64,000 nucleotides of DNA, from the NCBI GenBank assembly GCA_000708835.1, contig DF236977.1, positions 124,978-188,977 on the forward strand, in the 5' to 3' direction. The stretch's first letter is position 1; each line of letters begins with the position of its first letter. Under the pieces are notes generated by a model. That model did no database searches. It saw nothing but the letters and a program-made list of their open reading frames with translations, and was not told the origin of the DNA. The DNA comes from Klebsormidium nitens (Eukaryota > Streptophyta > Klebsormidiophyceae > Klebsormidiales > Klebsormidiaceae). The translations under genes and the position numbers were made by a program. This document shows, piece by piece, positions 12,986 to 24,736 of the stretch.

Positions 12986-14706
12986 TCAGAGGAGCTTCTC
13001 CACAGTCTGCTTCGTTCAGATGTGTTTGCCGGTCAGGTAAGTTTGTCGAAGGGCCCCAATTGTGCAGTCTCCTTGTACAGCACATTTGCTCTAAAAACCT
13101 GAGAGCGGTCATATCTGGCACCAGTGAAAACCTGTCGCCGTAATCAATTGGCCATGCCAGCTTTCCATGACCCTCTACAAATGCCTCGAAGAGTCTTACT
13201 TTAGCACAGGCTTGGTTTGTTTGAAGTGGCGCGAGGTAGTCTGCACAACATGATTGTATCAGTGTGTTGCCCCTGCAGGTCGCAACTCAACCAGGGGTCC
13301 CTCCTGATTGCCAATGGGAGTTTTCTGGGATGCTCTTCCAACCTGTGCCATGGAGTGTCAACACAAAGTTTGGGATGCCACAGGTAAGCGGGATGCTCTT
13401 CCAAACAGAAGCTGTGAAGTCTCCTGACTTGGTAGGCATTTCAATGATATGCAGGTTATTTGAGTGCAGGCATCACTTCTCTGGCGCTCACCTGTGACAT
13501 GTTTCTAGCGGTCACCTGCCATGGGTGACCGCTCTTCTTATTCGCTAAAGGAAGTGTGATTGCAAGCTTTCTCTGCTCGCCTTTCATACTTCATAGAGCC
13601 CTGCTACTCTCCAACCAGCACTCAGTAGACCTGAACGTTTGGCAGTCAGCGTCACTATGATAGAACCAAGGTCACTGTCGTTCCGCCGACGACAAGCAGG
13701 TGTGGATTCCTCGAGAGGTTCTTATGACTCCCCACGTACCTTGTTGGCCACAAGCTTTGCACACGATTCTATGTGCAACAAACGGATTTCTGATTATTGC
13801 ACATAGAGTCGTGTGCAAACCTTGTGGCCAAAAGATTGACAACCTCGCGACAACTCATTTCTGGAGTCCCGCAAAGTCATGACCGACTTTGTTGAGCCTT
13901 TCAAGCACATGCGCATACGTTCAAGCACACACCAGCATGGTTCGAACAGACGTCCCTTAGGCAATATTAATGGAACCGAAAGTCGTTGGGAGGTTCAGGA
14001 TATAAACTGAGAAGCATTCGTAGATGCGTCATGTTTTGCAGTGGTCTTCCTTGTTTTGCCAGAGCAGTACGTCTACTTAAGCTCTGAGCTGATACAGATA
14101 TTCAGTCAGAAATCAGTGTTGCAGATATCAGTTTTGCAGTTATCTGACGGCCAGTCCAATATCAGGGTTGCAAAGACTGAGCCTGAACGAAAACCGAACT
14201 TGAAAGATATCTGTGAAAGATTCAGAACTGAGCGGGGAACTGTGATTATGTCGCCAACTTTTATCTGTACTACGCATCTGTCTTGTGCTGAAGTGACAGA
14301 TCGTAGATGCTGCCTCCAATTCGACAGTGTTGGTTAGTACAGGCCAAGTTGGTTCAAGCGTTCTCGAATCATGGTCGAATTGAGGCGCCTTACTTCGTTA
14401 AACCGGCAGACGAACCGGGGGGAAATCTGCTTTGATTCCGGTTCGAGGCCGAGCCATTGAGTTTGTCCCCGCTTTGTGGCCTGTTTGGAGCGGATGTGCC
14501 TGAGTGTTGACCGCTTCTTCGAGGCATTTGAACGTCTGTGCACCACTCTTTGCAGGAGTACGAGAAGTACTTGCAGGACAAGGAGAATTACGTCGTCCTG
14601 AACGTGCCTCCGAACTACATGTTTCAAGCAAAGGTAAGAGATACTCAATTTTGCTTACACTATTTGAGAATCACTCTCATGGTCGATGCAGCGTCTGAAC
14701 GTCTGA
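12986..14706 (+). CDS. Unidentified multi-exon gene, 3' part
   Basis: Three internal exons have clean acceptors and strong donors: 12986-13036 (51 nt), 13279-13383 (105 nt) and 14556-14633 (78 nt). All are multiples of three and read through in phase 0. A short terminal exon at 14692-14706 would add RLNV and a stop. The 14556 exon (EYEKYLQDKENYVVLNV) looks most clearly coding. The translated pieces match no family I recognise. The protein would be small and soluble, with no visible membrane segment or signal peptide, but its start is not located. The intron between 13383 and 14556 holds a long hairpin. Confidence refers to the presence of an expressed gene, not to its exact structure. Confidence 0.45.
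13744..13831. repeat. Long near-perfect hairpin (35-bp stem, 18-nt loop)
   Basis: The arms at 13744-13778 and 13797-13831 pair over 35 positions with one mismatch and one position that would be a G:U wobble in RNA. The 18-nt loop is at 13779-13796. The left arm starts TTGGCCACAAG. The hairpin lies inside a predicted intron of the unidentified gene. It could be a microRNA-type precursor or a very small palindromic element; nothing in the sequence decides between these. Confidence 0.6.
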
Positions 14707-14723
14707 ACGTCTGAACGTCTGAA
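14692..14723 (+). repeat. Octamer CGTCTGAA repeated four times
   Basis: Four perfect head-to-tail copies of an 8-bp unit. They overlap the candidate last exon and stop codon of the unidentified gene. Confidence 0.8.
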
Positions 14724-16362
14724 AACTTAGCCTCTTCTGAAACGGGTGGGCTGTACTTTGTTGAATCGTTTTCCACTAGAAAGAGCCAAATTCGGGAGAC
14801 AGTCAGATCATCCTGGAAGTTACAAAACATTTGGTTCTCCATCGAGATTGTTACGACTATGCGAGCAGTAGCCCTAACCGGGCACCGTGAGGTGTTTCAA
14901 ATAGCTGGGGGCTCTGGGCAACAGATTCCGGAAGTCACAACAAAACCGCTGATTTAAAGGCGCCTGCACTCTCCACTTTGCGGGAACGCTTCCTCATAAG
15001 AGGTCTTCTGATCTACCCCCATACTCTCACGCGATTATGGAGATGGTGGTTAAAAACGCGGCGCAACTTTTTCGGACGCGGTCTTGCCGACCTGCCTAGA
15101 GTGTTTGACAAGAGGAGCAGGATAACTTGACTCCTGTGATGGACTCCGCTGAAAGGACTCTATTTGATTGTGGTTGGGCGTTCGAACCTGTTCCACAGTT
15201 GGGATATGCTGTGGCACTGGGCCCTTTTGGCCCCAAGCCTTGAACATGTCGAGCTGCAACTGCAATTTCTCTGTAATCACCACCCTAAGGATGCCTGCTT
15301 GCGAACAGCTTTAGAAATCAGTTCACCTGGACAATCATGTTTGTGACCGTCCATTAGCAGGCTGTCCTTAACGCTCTTAATTAGACCTACCTCCTGCAGA
15401 TCTTTCGCCCCTCACGACTTTGCGCAATCTTCCAAAGAAAAGACAGCGGCACAAACGCAACATAGTCGCTTTTCGTCAACGCACACTGCCTGATTCCGGG
15501 AAACCCTGTTGCATTATTGTTCGAGTTAGAGCTTGGGAAACTTGAAAGGACTTCTCAAGTAAGTTGGTGTACGAAAACGGAGAGGGCGAGCGTGACCGTG
15601 CCTTGAAAGCTTATTGATGTGGACGATATTGCTGGGCGAAAAGTATGTTGGACCGTCACTCAGTTCGTGCATCCGTCAAATGGTGGCGGTTGTTATTTCA
15701 CTCGAACGAGTGCGCATTAGGAGATCTGGTCTCTCGTGCCTTGATTGGTCTGTCTTAAGGTACATGACAGATACACGTGTATGCCACTTATTATATTCGT
15801 TTTGAACCGGACTTAAGCCAGAATTTTCGGCAGGAAGGTTTGACTAGTTTTATTGTCAACATTCAAAGCCACGCTCAACTTCCACACAATGAAGTGGAAG
15901 CTTCTCAATTAATTCCTACAACACAATAAACAAAATCATACGTAGTTGGCCAAGCTTCAAATCGATTTAGGTCCTCGATATAGCTGCCAAGTTGTCAGTG
16001 TCTTTTTGCGTGCATATGAATGCATACATGTTGGGTTCCCAAGTTCCCATGATTATACCCGGCGATTTCTTCGGTACTGCTAAATGATCAAATCTTGTTT
16101 TGTCTTGCATGTGATGCGGAGGAGGGGCGGAGGAGTCATGTGGCAGACGGCTTCTCAGCTCTTTTGAGCTCATGTATCAGCACAACACGATAATTGCAGT
16201 GGCGCCCCTAAAACGATTATTCCGGAAAACACAAGATGCTCAATAAGCCTGACTCCTGACCATGGCAATCGCGCAATCGTCAGCTGGTAAGCTGGAGGCG
16301 GAGTCCCGTGCCGTAGCAGTGGGCCTGGCCGTCTTGCTCTCCCCTTCAATGCTCTCGAGTCT

Positions 16363-16881
16363 AGGTACCTAGCCAACTAATAGTACCCACAGCTACGGAA
16401 TACGGTAGGTAGAGTACAGCTACTACCGGTAGAGACCTAGCTACTACCTTAGGTACCTATTGCAAACCGTACACGGTATGATACCTACGCATAGGTACCG
16501 CAAACGTGCCTACGGTACCTACCTATGTCTTGTCGTATACGGTACCGGTATGGTACCTATACGGTAATAGGTAGGCACCCTGAAATCATGTCATGCCTAC
16601 AGGCTACCGTACGTGGTTTGTACCTATGCAGAGTAGGTACTAACCGGGAAGTTGGTACCGTAGTGGTGGGAAACCCCGAGATCCGGGGAGAAAGTACCAC
16701 CGTGACGGTCCGGGTACCGTATGGCTCCATTTTGGCGCAATCTATAAAGTGGTACCTACCTTTGCAAGTACGGTACGTACCCTTAGCGCTGTGCCTGTCT
16801 TCCAGTACCAACCTCACATTAGGTACATACTAGGTACTGTACCAATAGGTAGGTACCTGCATAGGTAGATAGGTACCTAGG
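16363..16881. repeat. GGTACC / TAGGTACCTA-rich island
   Basis: Twelve copies of the palindrome GGTACC can be counted by eye in about 520 bp, embedded in variants of TAGGTACCTA and CGGTACCG. The copies are irregularly spaced, so this is not a simple tandem array. Two further copies occur near 17375 and 17459, and similar GTAC-rich stretches lie at 32.6-32.8 kb and around 33.8 kb. Confidence 0.7.
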
Positions 16882-17107
16882 TACCGTAGTGCGAATCTTG
16901 GCCCTTGCGTGCTCGGCACTGTAGTGTGCACACGCTGACAGTGCACACACTACTGAGCACATAGGGAGATCTTCTACCATCCATTTTGACGCCCTTCTCT
17001 CATCGAATCAGAATGCTTGATAGTGGACCGCCTCAAACTAAGAGGAATCTTGCACCGTCCACGTTGATGCGACTGGCACAAGCCCGAAGGAAACGACAAC
17101 CAGTGGG

Positions 17108-17115
17108 TATAAAAG
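17108..17115 (+). promoter_or_regulatory. TATA-like box
   Basis: TATAAAAG in a G/C-flanked context, about 750 bp upstream of the B-box/GATA start codon. It fits a core promoter only if the 5' leader is long or contains an intron, so the assignment is weak. Confidence 0.25.
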
Positions 17116-17858
17116 CTCCAACCGAATGTGCCAGTCAGAGAGGACAATCAACGACTTCACCTGAGGTGTAACATCACCCGAAAGCTTCCCGTATCGTTAC
17201 GCAGTCCTCATTGACCGAAAATAACCTCCAAGGGGGTCTGCTCCAAGTACCCACAAAGGGAGACCTTCGGTTCAGACTCGCGTTCCGTTCTGCAGCCAAT
17301 GGGGTTTGAGCGTCGATGCTCCGTGAACGGAGCGCAACTCCTCCACACTTGTCACGCTCGTGCTGTAGCCTGTAGGTACCTACTCGAGAGTCAGCATGTA
17401 CAAAAGCGTACATTTGCCATGCGGTCACCGGTGGCCAGTGTTCAACTGCTTGGTACGGTAGGTACCGTACTCGTCAGAGTTGGCATGTTTTGCACCCACC
17501 ACCTGGGGGCGGCGACTGGATTCTGATTCTGTGTGCTTGATTCTGCTTCACTCGATTCTTGAGACGCTGCAAGCTGTGCCGCAGTTGTCGCCCGTACGTG
17601 CATGCTTGGGGCAAAGCAGGAGTGCCGTTGTCCGCCATTCAAGCTGGCAAGGGGACTCGTGCTTGTGTTGCAGCATTGCTTTTGAAAGGGTTTCTTGATG
17701 TTGACTACTCGATCACAGGTCCCTGAAAAGTTCATTGATGCACGTTCCGTAATTAGGTGTCCTTTGTAGTTAGCCCTAGGTTTTGGTTTCTTGGCTTTCT
17801 TTCTTCTTTCGAGTGGCCCGATCAACGGGGGAACGCCTGTTCCGCAGTCACGCCCAGT

Positions 17859-19913
17859 ATGCAGCAGAGCGAATCAGCAGACAGTCACCATGTCGAAGCC
17901 ATGTTTGCAGACGGGAGCCCCACATCCTCTGCAACCTCTTTCCCAGCACTCAGTCGCGTAGTTGGGCCCCCTATGCTGCCAGGCTCTGCAGCTTTGCCCG
18001 CCACGGACTACTTGAAGTGCGACGTCTGTCAGGTTAGTTTTGTGGCCCGGTCTTGCCAGGTCTGGAGAAGGAGAGGAGACAAGAGTTTGCGCTTTGGGGC
18101 TTGTTCATCTTGCGATAGTGCTTTCAACAATAATACTGGCTTTGTGCTTGGGTGCATGCTGTTGGCCAGCACCCTGTTTCTTGTGTGCCCCTTCCTCACT
18201 CTTCTGTCTGCCCGTGCAGGAAGCTCGTGCAATCCTGTTCTGCCCCCGAGACCGCTCGTGCTTCTGTCAGCAGTGCGACTTTGCCGCTCACGCAGGGGCT
18301 CAGTCCACAGCCTGCCACGAGCGATACGCGTTAGCTCAGACAAAAATCACCCGCATGCCCCTTGAGAAGCCAGCTAGCATGCCTGTAGCGGCGTCCCTTC
18401 CCCAGCGGGTCCCCCCAGGGTGCACTCCGTCTGATGAGGAGGCATTCCTGGTTGATGACTTGCTGGACCTTAGTGAGGCCAAGGGGGAGAGCAGAGTAGA
18501 CAGCGCTTTCTCCCCAAGCCAGGAACAGCAAGGGCAGGTAGAACAGCAGAGGGAGCCTGAGAGGGAGCCCCCCTCAGCATCAGGGGCAACTTCATGGGAC
18601 TCTGAGGAGGTTGGGGAGGTGGGGGATCTGTGCGACTTACCGGTGAGTCTATCTTAGAGCTGGGGTCTAGCTGGACAGGTGGTTAAGTTGTAAGCCTCGA
18701 CAGGCAGGTTACTTGCTCAATCACGAAAATGCTGCTGGATTGTACTTGGCATTGCCTTACTTGAGCAAGGCAGACATGGCAGCTGGTAGGAAGCTCAGGG
18801 TGTCCTACTATCCCCTAACGCACCAGAGAAGAATCCTGCTGAGACAGCACAGCATTCCTTTGAGCCGTCGCTCGCTAAGTGTCTTTGGTCACCATCCGAG
18901 CACTGGGGCTGAGGCAGCCGTTGTACTTTGACAGGGGTGGATATTGATTGAAAGCCCACAGGGTGCTGGTTTGTCAGCTTTGCGAAGCCCTGGCCTCCTT
19001 CATTCAGTGCCCTCGTGGTTAGGTTGCAACAATGTGGGGCAGAGCAGGCCTTGAAGAAGTGCTTGCCATGAGTTTGTGGCAGGCTGTAGCTGGCTGGTGA
19101 ATGCAATGCGCGCATTGCTCACATCATGCTGACGTCACTATGCAGTGCGACGACCTTGCCGAGCTCGATTGGCTGTCCACGTTTGTGGAGAACTCCTACT
19201 CCAGCCCTGACGGTGTGCCGCTCTCGGCGCCTGATGGCGGGGGGGGCCTCGCTCAGGGGGCAGAGCACCCCCTCAAGGGCGTCGGCATGCGCAGCAAGCG
19301 GCAGCGGGCCAACCCAAGTCGCACCTGGTCCGCTGAACTGCTCATTCCTCGAGATGACGACCTACCGAAACGCCCCAAGTTCAATCGCAGCTGGAGCACC
19401 AGTAACCTCGCTCGCCCCTCCAAACCCTTCCATCGGTCGGCCATCCCCGAGGCTGCCAGCTGCTCTGACCTCTCTGCCCTCGAGAGGGCCTGCACTCAGT
19501 CCCAGGTCGGAATTGAGTGCGAGCCGGCCCCCCCTGAACCCCCTGCTGGCATTGCTGGTGCCAATTTCGAGCAGTTGCCCCACCCGCTGAGGCGGTGCCT
19601 CCACTGCGCCTCCACAAAGACCCCCCAGTGGCGGGCTGGCCCAATGGGTGTCAAGACGCTCTGCAATGCGTGCGGCGTCCGGTACAAATCAGGGCGGTTG
19701 GTGGCTGACTACCGGCCAGCGGGTTCGCCTGGATTTGCGGAGGGGAATGGGAACAAGCCCAACTATGGGGGAAAGGGGGCCCCGCCCTGCCCGCCGATTG
19801 CGAGGAAGAAGCTTCTGATTCCCAAGGCTGCACGCAGGATGGTGCCTAAGCCGAAGCGAGAGTTTGGAGTCGAAGAGTTGTCGGGGTATTCGTGCGACGA
19901 AATGGAGATGTAG
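17859..19913 (+). CDS. B-box / class A GATA zinc-finger transcription factor
   Basis: Exons 17859-18032, 18220-18642 and 19146-19913 join in phase 0 to 454 residues. Residues about 53-92, across the first junction, form a B-box with exact spacing C-X2-C-X8-C-X7-C-X2-C-X4-H-X8-H. After it come the acidic FLVDDLLDLS motif and, over the second junction, DLCDLP-CDDLAELDWLS, both hallmarks of plant class A GATA factors. A basic Ser-rich stretch leads to the GATA finger C-X2-C-X18-C-X2-C (CLHC...CNAC, near residues 355-380), followed by the class A signature DYRPAGSP. A nuclear protein binding WGATAR sites is expected; a B-box usually mediates protein-protein contacts. Class A GATA proteins of land plants as I know them have no B-box, so the fusion is unusual. 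The class A motifs on both sides of intron 2 argue against two merged genes. Confidence 0.93.
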
Positions 19914-21740
19914 GTCCCGGAGTTTCCCTGTGTGTTTGTGTGTCGTGTTAGTGTTCTTGGTAGTGTGCCCTTTAGGGGTGTAGACATTATTCTTTGTCGC
20001 GGGTGGGAGGGGAGCAAGTACGGGGCCTGTAGCTGCAGGCTGCTCCATGGACCAAGTTGAGGCGACCCCACTGACCGATCTGCGCCGCTGTGATCTGCGC
20101 ATCTAGAGTAGTGTAGCCTTTGCTTCGTGCACATTGCACGCGGGCAGGGGCAGAATTTGCGTAGTTTGCGCGATCGGTAGCCTCACTGTGACTGTCCATG
20201 TAGTAGTAGGTCAAACATCTGACTGCAACAGAGCCCCTGTGTAAGGCTCAAAGTGTTCTGGAGGTTGGGGAGGTAATGTACTTGACACAAACGTGTGACT
20301 GTATTTAGGTCGTTGTTGGGTCTCGGCTTGAGAAGCCTTGCATGATTGAACAGTCCTCCTCAACCCTCTTGTTGGTTGGTTGCATATAAACCAATGTGAA
20401 GCTGAATATGCTCGCGTCAATTCTCAGTTGCCCCTTCTATGCATACATTTTGGAACATGCATGCATGATCGTGAAACCTGCAATCTCATGCATACCTGTG
20501 CATTGCATGATCGGACGCATGTGTGCATTATCATTTGCAAGAATGGGACAATTGACTGAAAATTGCTGCATGCGAAATATACATGGACTCGGTTAGCATT
20601 ATAAACAAACGCGGTCAGCAATTATTCCCCTACAAACTGCTTGCAGAACAAACGTTTTCGATCATGATATTTGCCACCGTAAATCCGAAATGGCATGGTC
20701 ATGATTCACGTCTATCTGACCACAATTTATACAATTTGCCTGTCCAGCAGAGGAGTAACCATGTTTGGACGTGAACAAGACTCTATTGGGCCCGCCTCAT
20801 CATGGCTGATGGAGAGAAAGTCACCCTTCAACTCTCGCTTTGCCGGCAGCTTGCTCCACGCTTAAGAAAACATGCGAAATTGTGCTGATCTGACTGATCA
20901 GCAACGGAGCCAACGGAACTGAATCAAAGCAGACCAACGAATGCAAGCTTACTCGCGGTGGATATCCAAAGCTCAGAAACCAGGCCTAAGGGGGTAAACA
21001 AGCCTTATCACGTTCTGCTTCGGAAGCTTTTTCACTGGGTTCTCCACACAGGGCTGACGATCCGAAGGGGACAATCATACAGATCATACTGCCCCTTCAA
21101 CTCGAAAAACCGGTTTATTCTAGCGCCTGCTGTACACGGCTGGCTGATCCGAGGTTGGTTGGCTTTTGCGAGTGAACTTCAATAGCAGCGCTTCTATAGA
21201 TTGGCCGGGTGTTTTCAACCCTCTGCAAGGAAGAGGGCCGGTGTCAGGACTGCATACTCCTGCTCAATGTCACCCAGTTTTCACTTCGAAGCTATAGTGT
21301 CTGGACGAAAACATAAACCACGAACGAAGCATGCCCTCTGTGCTTTGCCAAGGAGCAGCGTGTCACTGACTGGCTTATTTCCGGAGTCTGCAGATACGGA
21401 ACGTCGGATCCGGCTGGCTCCTTGCTCGTTCCTGCCCTAGTTTCCAAACAAAGCCAGACAGTCGCCAGGCCTTCCACGAGCATCAGAAGATCACAAAGGG
21501 GTATTGCGGGCTGGAATCGACAGTATTGCAGCCTCCCTTCTTCCCGATTGACTTCTGGGCAATCACAACGTCAGTCCATGAAGATCTTTTCTAAAATGGC
21601 ACTACTAGAAAGAATTATTGAACTCGTCTCCCCAGTTCTGACCTCTTTTGCATTTGATCATCAACGACACTCAGGATAGCTGCAAAGATGTCGGTTTTGA
21701 AACAGTCCCCGGAGACCGATGCTTTGAAAGACTCGGCGAC
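19914..21740. other. Intergenic, no gene seen
   Basis: This holds the 3' untranslated region of the B-box/GATA gene and the region downstream of the DCC1 stop. No exon resembling the expected C-terminal tail of DCC1 was found here. Confidence 0.5.
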
Positions 21741-24105
21741 TCACTTGAGGTACGGCTCCAGGTCTTCCCAGTGCCACCGTGGCTTCTGCTGGAATAACAC
21801 GTCAAACCGCTCCGCAGGTTTCGCCGGCAGGAGCGCGGCGCTGAACGGCCGCAGCCACACCTCCCCCCCCACTTTCTCCTCCAGCGCTTCCCCCCTGAGT
21901 AAGCTGCGGTCCGGTTTCATCCCCACGGGCAGGTCCTGCGCCCACGCCTCCATAAAGTCCTCCAGCCGCCACTTCGACCCCGTTGCAGCCAGCAACTGCC
22001 GAGCTCGGTGGAGGCAGACCGTCTCTGAATGCAAGGCCCACACTTTCTCCGGTTTGCTTGAACCCCTTCCGGAACCTCCTGGCATGCCCCCGCCCCTCCG
22101 TTCTTCGTCAACATCCATGTCGGACGGCTCCTCTGTAACATCAGCAGCAGCGTCTGTCTTTTCTTTCTCTCCCATTTGCCCCTCCCCACTCAGCCGTGCG
22201 CAGGTTCTAAGGCAGTGCCGGACCATGTGTTTCGAGTAACCGTCCGAGTGCATTGCTGACACGAGCGGCTCCTCTGGGAGGGCGCTCAGGGGCCAGTCGT
22301 GTTCCACTGCCGTGCACAGGATCATGTCCAGAAGCATCCGCATGTACTTCTCGTCCACCAGTCGCCACTTGCCGTTTACCTGAAACACGTTAACTGCTGA
22401 TTGATCAACACCAGTTTCACTGCCATCCTTTGGATTAGAGCCATGCTAAAACAGACTTAGACTCATGGTAGCCTACTGTGGAGGATCGTACAGAGGCTTC
22501 ACAAGCTCCGCAAGCCTTTCACAGGGACGAGTTTTGGTTCTATCATGTGATATCATGCCATTTGACACCTCGGGAGGGTTGAGCATTGGCTACCACTGAA
22601 TTCCACCTCACAAAAGACTCGCATCCTGCCAGTGCCGTTCCTGAGAATCACATCACGTGGTTGAGATAAGTCCTTCGTTCGTGATCTTTGACTTTTGAGC
22701 AGTGACTTGTGGCGACTTAGTGCAGAACTTATTCGAGAAGTCACAGCTCTTCCTCCTTATGCATTCAGATGGGAGAAGAGAATTGAAAAAGTGGTTTCCA
22801 AACTCAAACTCTTGCCTGGAGCGGCTACACCACTTGGTTCCTCACCTCTGCTGCATTCAACACCCTCAAAGCTTCCCGCAGCTCTTGTTCACTGGCCTGT
22901 ACCCGCTCCAAAAGGTCCTCAAACGAAAAAAGCTCCTGTGCTGATTCGGGTGGTGATTGTGGACCATCATCTTCGTCGATCGCTCCTGCCTCGATCTTCT
23001 CTTGCTCCAGCTCTTCTGCTTCACTGTTCTGGACAGGAGGGCAGGCTTACGATGTCAGATTAGTGACAAGTATGGCATGGGCAAGTCCAAGATGTACGGC
23101 CACTTTGGCAGTACTGGTTGACAGGTTGCTTCTGGTCGTATGCCTTCATTGGACACTTTCTGACAGATAAGCCCGGGCGTATAGCTTCAATTAAAATACA
23201 GCAAGTCAACAATGTTTACTATTTTCTGAGTGGCAGGTTGACGATGCTTTAGCCCAATCATACTCTCTGCATAGAATGCAGTAGCGCTATCTAGACCTTG
23301 GCTTAAAGATGCATTCGAGTAAATTCTTCCAGATCTGGACAGATTGGTTACACATGCCCATAGGTAGCTCCAATTGGCTACAGTCATTTCCCCCAAAAAG
23401 TCCTGTGACATTGAGAATATCTCCTGGTGTGCGCTCAAGATGCCAATGCTGGCAGTAGTGTAAAGTCACAACTCTGAGAGAAACCGGTCAACACTATCTG
23501 AAGTATCTCACCTGATCATACCGATTTCTGCTCAGCAAGGTTTTCAAAGTGTCCAGTTTTGGTGCAGTCTCTACCAACTCCAAGTACCCCGGGGCTGCGA
23601 ATGTGACCAATGCTTGCGCCCCTGTCCAGCTCCCACGACTGCCTCTGGACTCCTTTTGAGATTCCTCGGGCATAATGAACATGGTGTTTGAACTGCCCAC
23701 AAACTTGACGGCATACGTCTTGCTCGAGGTGCAAAGTACGGCTTCTTCCTCTGGCTCTCCCTTGATGTGGACACTGCAAGAGTCAGCAAAGAGCTTCAAC
23801 TTGTGCAGATCGGGATCAGAATGTTGGAGAATCAGACCTAGACAGATGTAACTCTCTACATGGCTTTCAAATGATTGATCTCGTCTTTTACAAAGAGCAT
23901 GGTTTGATTGAAAGTGACTTCTGCCTTACTTCCAACATCCATAATTGCTCCTTTTATGTGAATTAGATGCACGCGCCGTACATGCTTACCCATTTCGCAG
24001 CATCTCCTGCAGAATGTTCTCCTCCAGCTCCACCAGATGCAGGTCGTCTGTTCCAAACGCAGGGCCATAGGCAACCTCCACTTCTTCCCCAGGCCGCAAC
24101 TTCAT
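21741..24105 (-). CDS. DCC1: Sister chromatid cohesion protein DCC1 (Ctf18-RFC subunit)
   Basis: Exons 24105-23990, 23773-23512, 23028-22846 and 22379-21741 keep phase and encode 399 residues from a true ATG. Family signatures in order are AYGPAFGTDDLHLVELEE, EEEAVLCTSSKTYAVKFVGS, FEDLLERVQASEQEL, then NGKWRLVDEKYMRMLLDMIL and the C-terminal PRWHWEDLEPYL. DCC1 is part of the alternative clamp loader (Ctf18-Dcc1-Ctf8) that loads PCNA and supports cohesion during S phase. A charged insert of about 45 residues interrupts the winged-helix part (around residues 235-280). The chain stops right after DLEPYLK, where relatives continue for some tens of residues. The stop overlaps a GT donor-like sequence, so a short last exon could be missing. 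It is divergent from GCP3. Confidence 0.92.
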
Positions 24106-24736
24106 AACTGGCGGCCGGTCCTAGTTTGGTGCATAAACTGGTCCTTACTTTCTGATTTGAGAGATCGAAGAAAGAGCAGCTCTTCTTGCGGCGCCTACTT
24201 CTTCCGCGTCTCCAGCCTCCAGGTCCCCATCATCTGTTTCTTCCTTCTGCTACCTATACATGGCCAATTGAGCTGTCAACAAAGGTCATGATCAAAGTCA
24301 AGCACAAGTTGAACATTTCCCGCCATATCCAAACCCCGCAAACCCTGAACCGTACGATGTGCAATCGGACGACCCAGAACACACATGTTGCGTCGGACTA
24401 TGCCAGTGGCAGGCTCGCGGGTTACTTCTGCAACACCGCGACTCTGCAGCTATCCTAGCCTGTTGAAGGAATCGTGGGCGCACCTCAAGGCTCACCTAAG
24501 CCTAATCGAGGCTGGAGGTGGTGCCAGCAAAGATCATTTTGAGGGAAAAGTCAGGCTGCTCAAACGTGGCTTTCCTCCATTCCTTTTGAGAGTCATTCTT
24601 TGCAGAGTGGTGCAGCGTGCTGCATTCAGCTGTTGACTTGGCACAGGAGTATGGGGGCCAGCAAACGATGACCTCCAGATTGCGGGTGTTGCAGCGCTTG
24701 CACCTGAATTAGAGCCAAATCCTATTCTGGTGAAAG
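24106..24736. promoter_or_regulatory. Shared divergent promoter region DCC1 / GCP3
   Basis: Only 631 bp separate the start codons of the two divergent genes, so their promoters must lie together or overlap. No TATA box stands out. Both products act in cell division, which makes co-regulation plausible; that is inference. Confidence 0.5.

Larger units (their letters stand above)
14707..17858. other. Intergenic with GTAC-rich island
   Basis: No gene is recognised. The interval 16363-16881 is packed with GGTACC. The right end contains the presumed promoter and 5' leader of the B-box/GATA gene, including a TATA-like sequence at 17108. Confidence 0.5.

Noticed and set aside
13938-13948. GGTTCGAAC as a tRNA B box
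   Set aside because: The last bases depart from the B-box consensus, and no A box or cloverleaf pairing is visible around it.
14041-14648. Overlapping open frames on both strands around 14.0-14.6 kb
   Set aside because: None shows family similarity. The only coding signal supported by splice sites is the short exon at 14556-14633.
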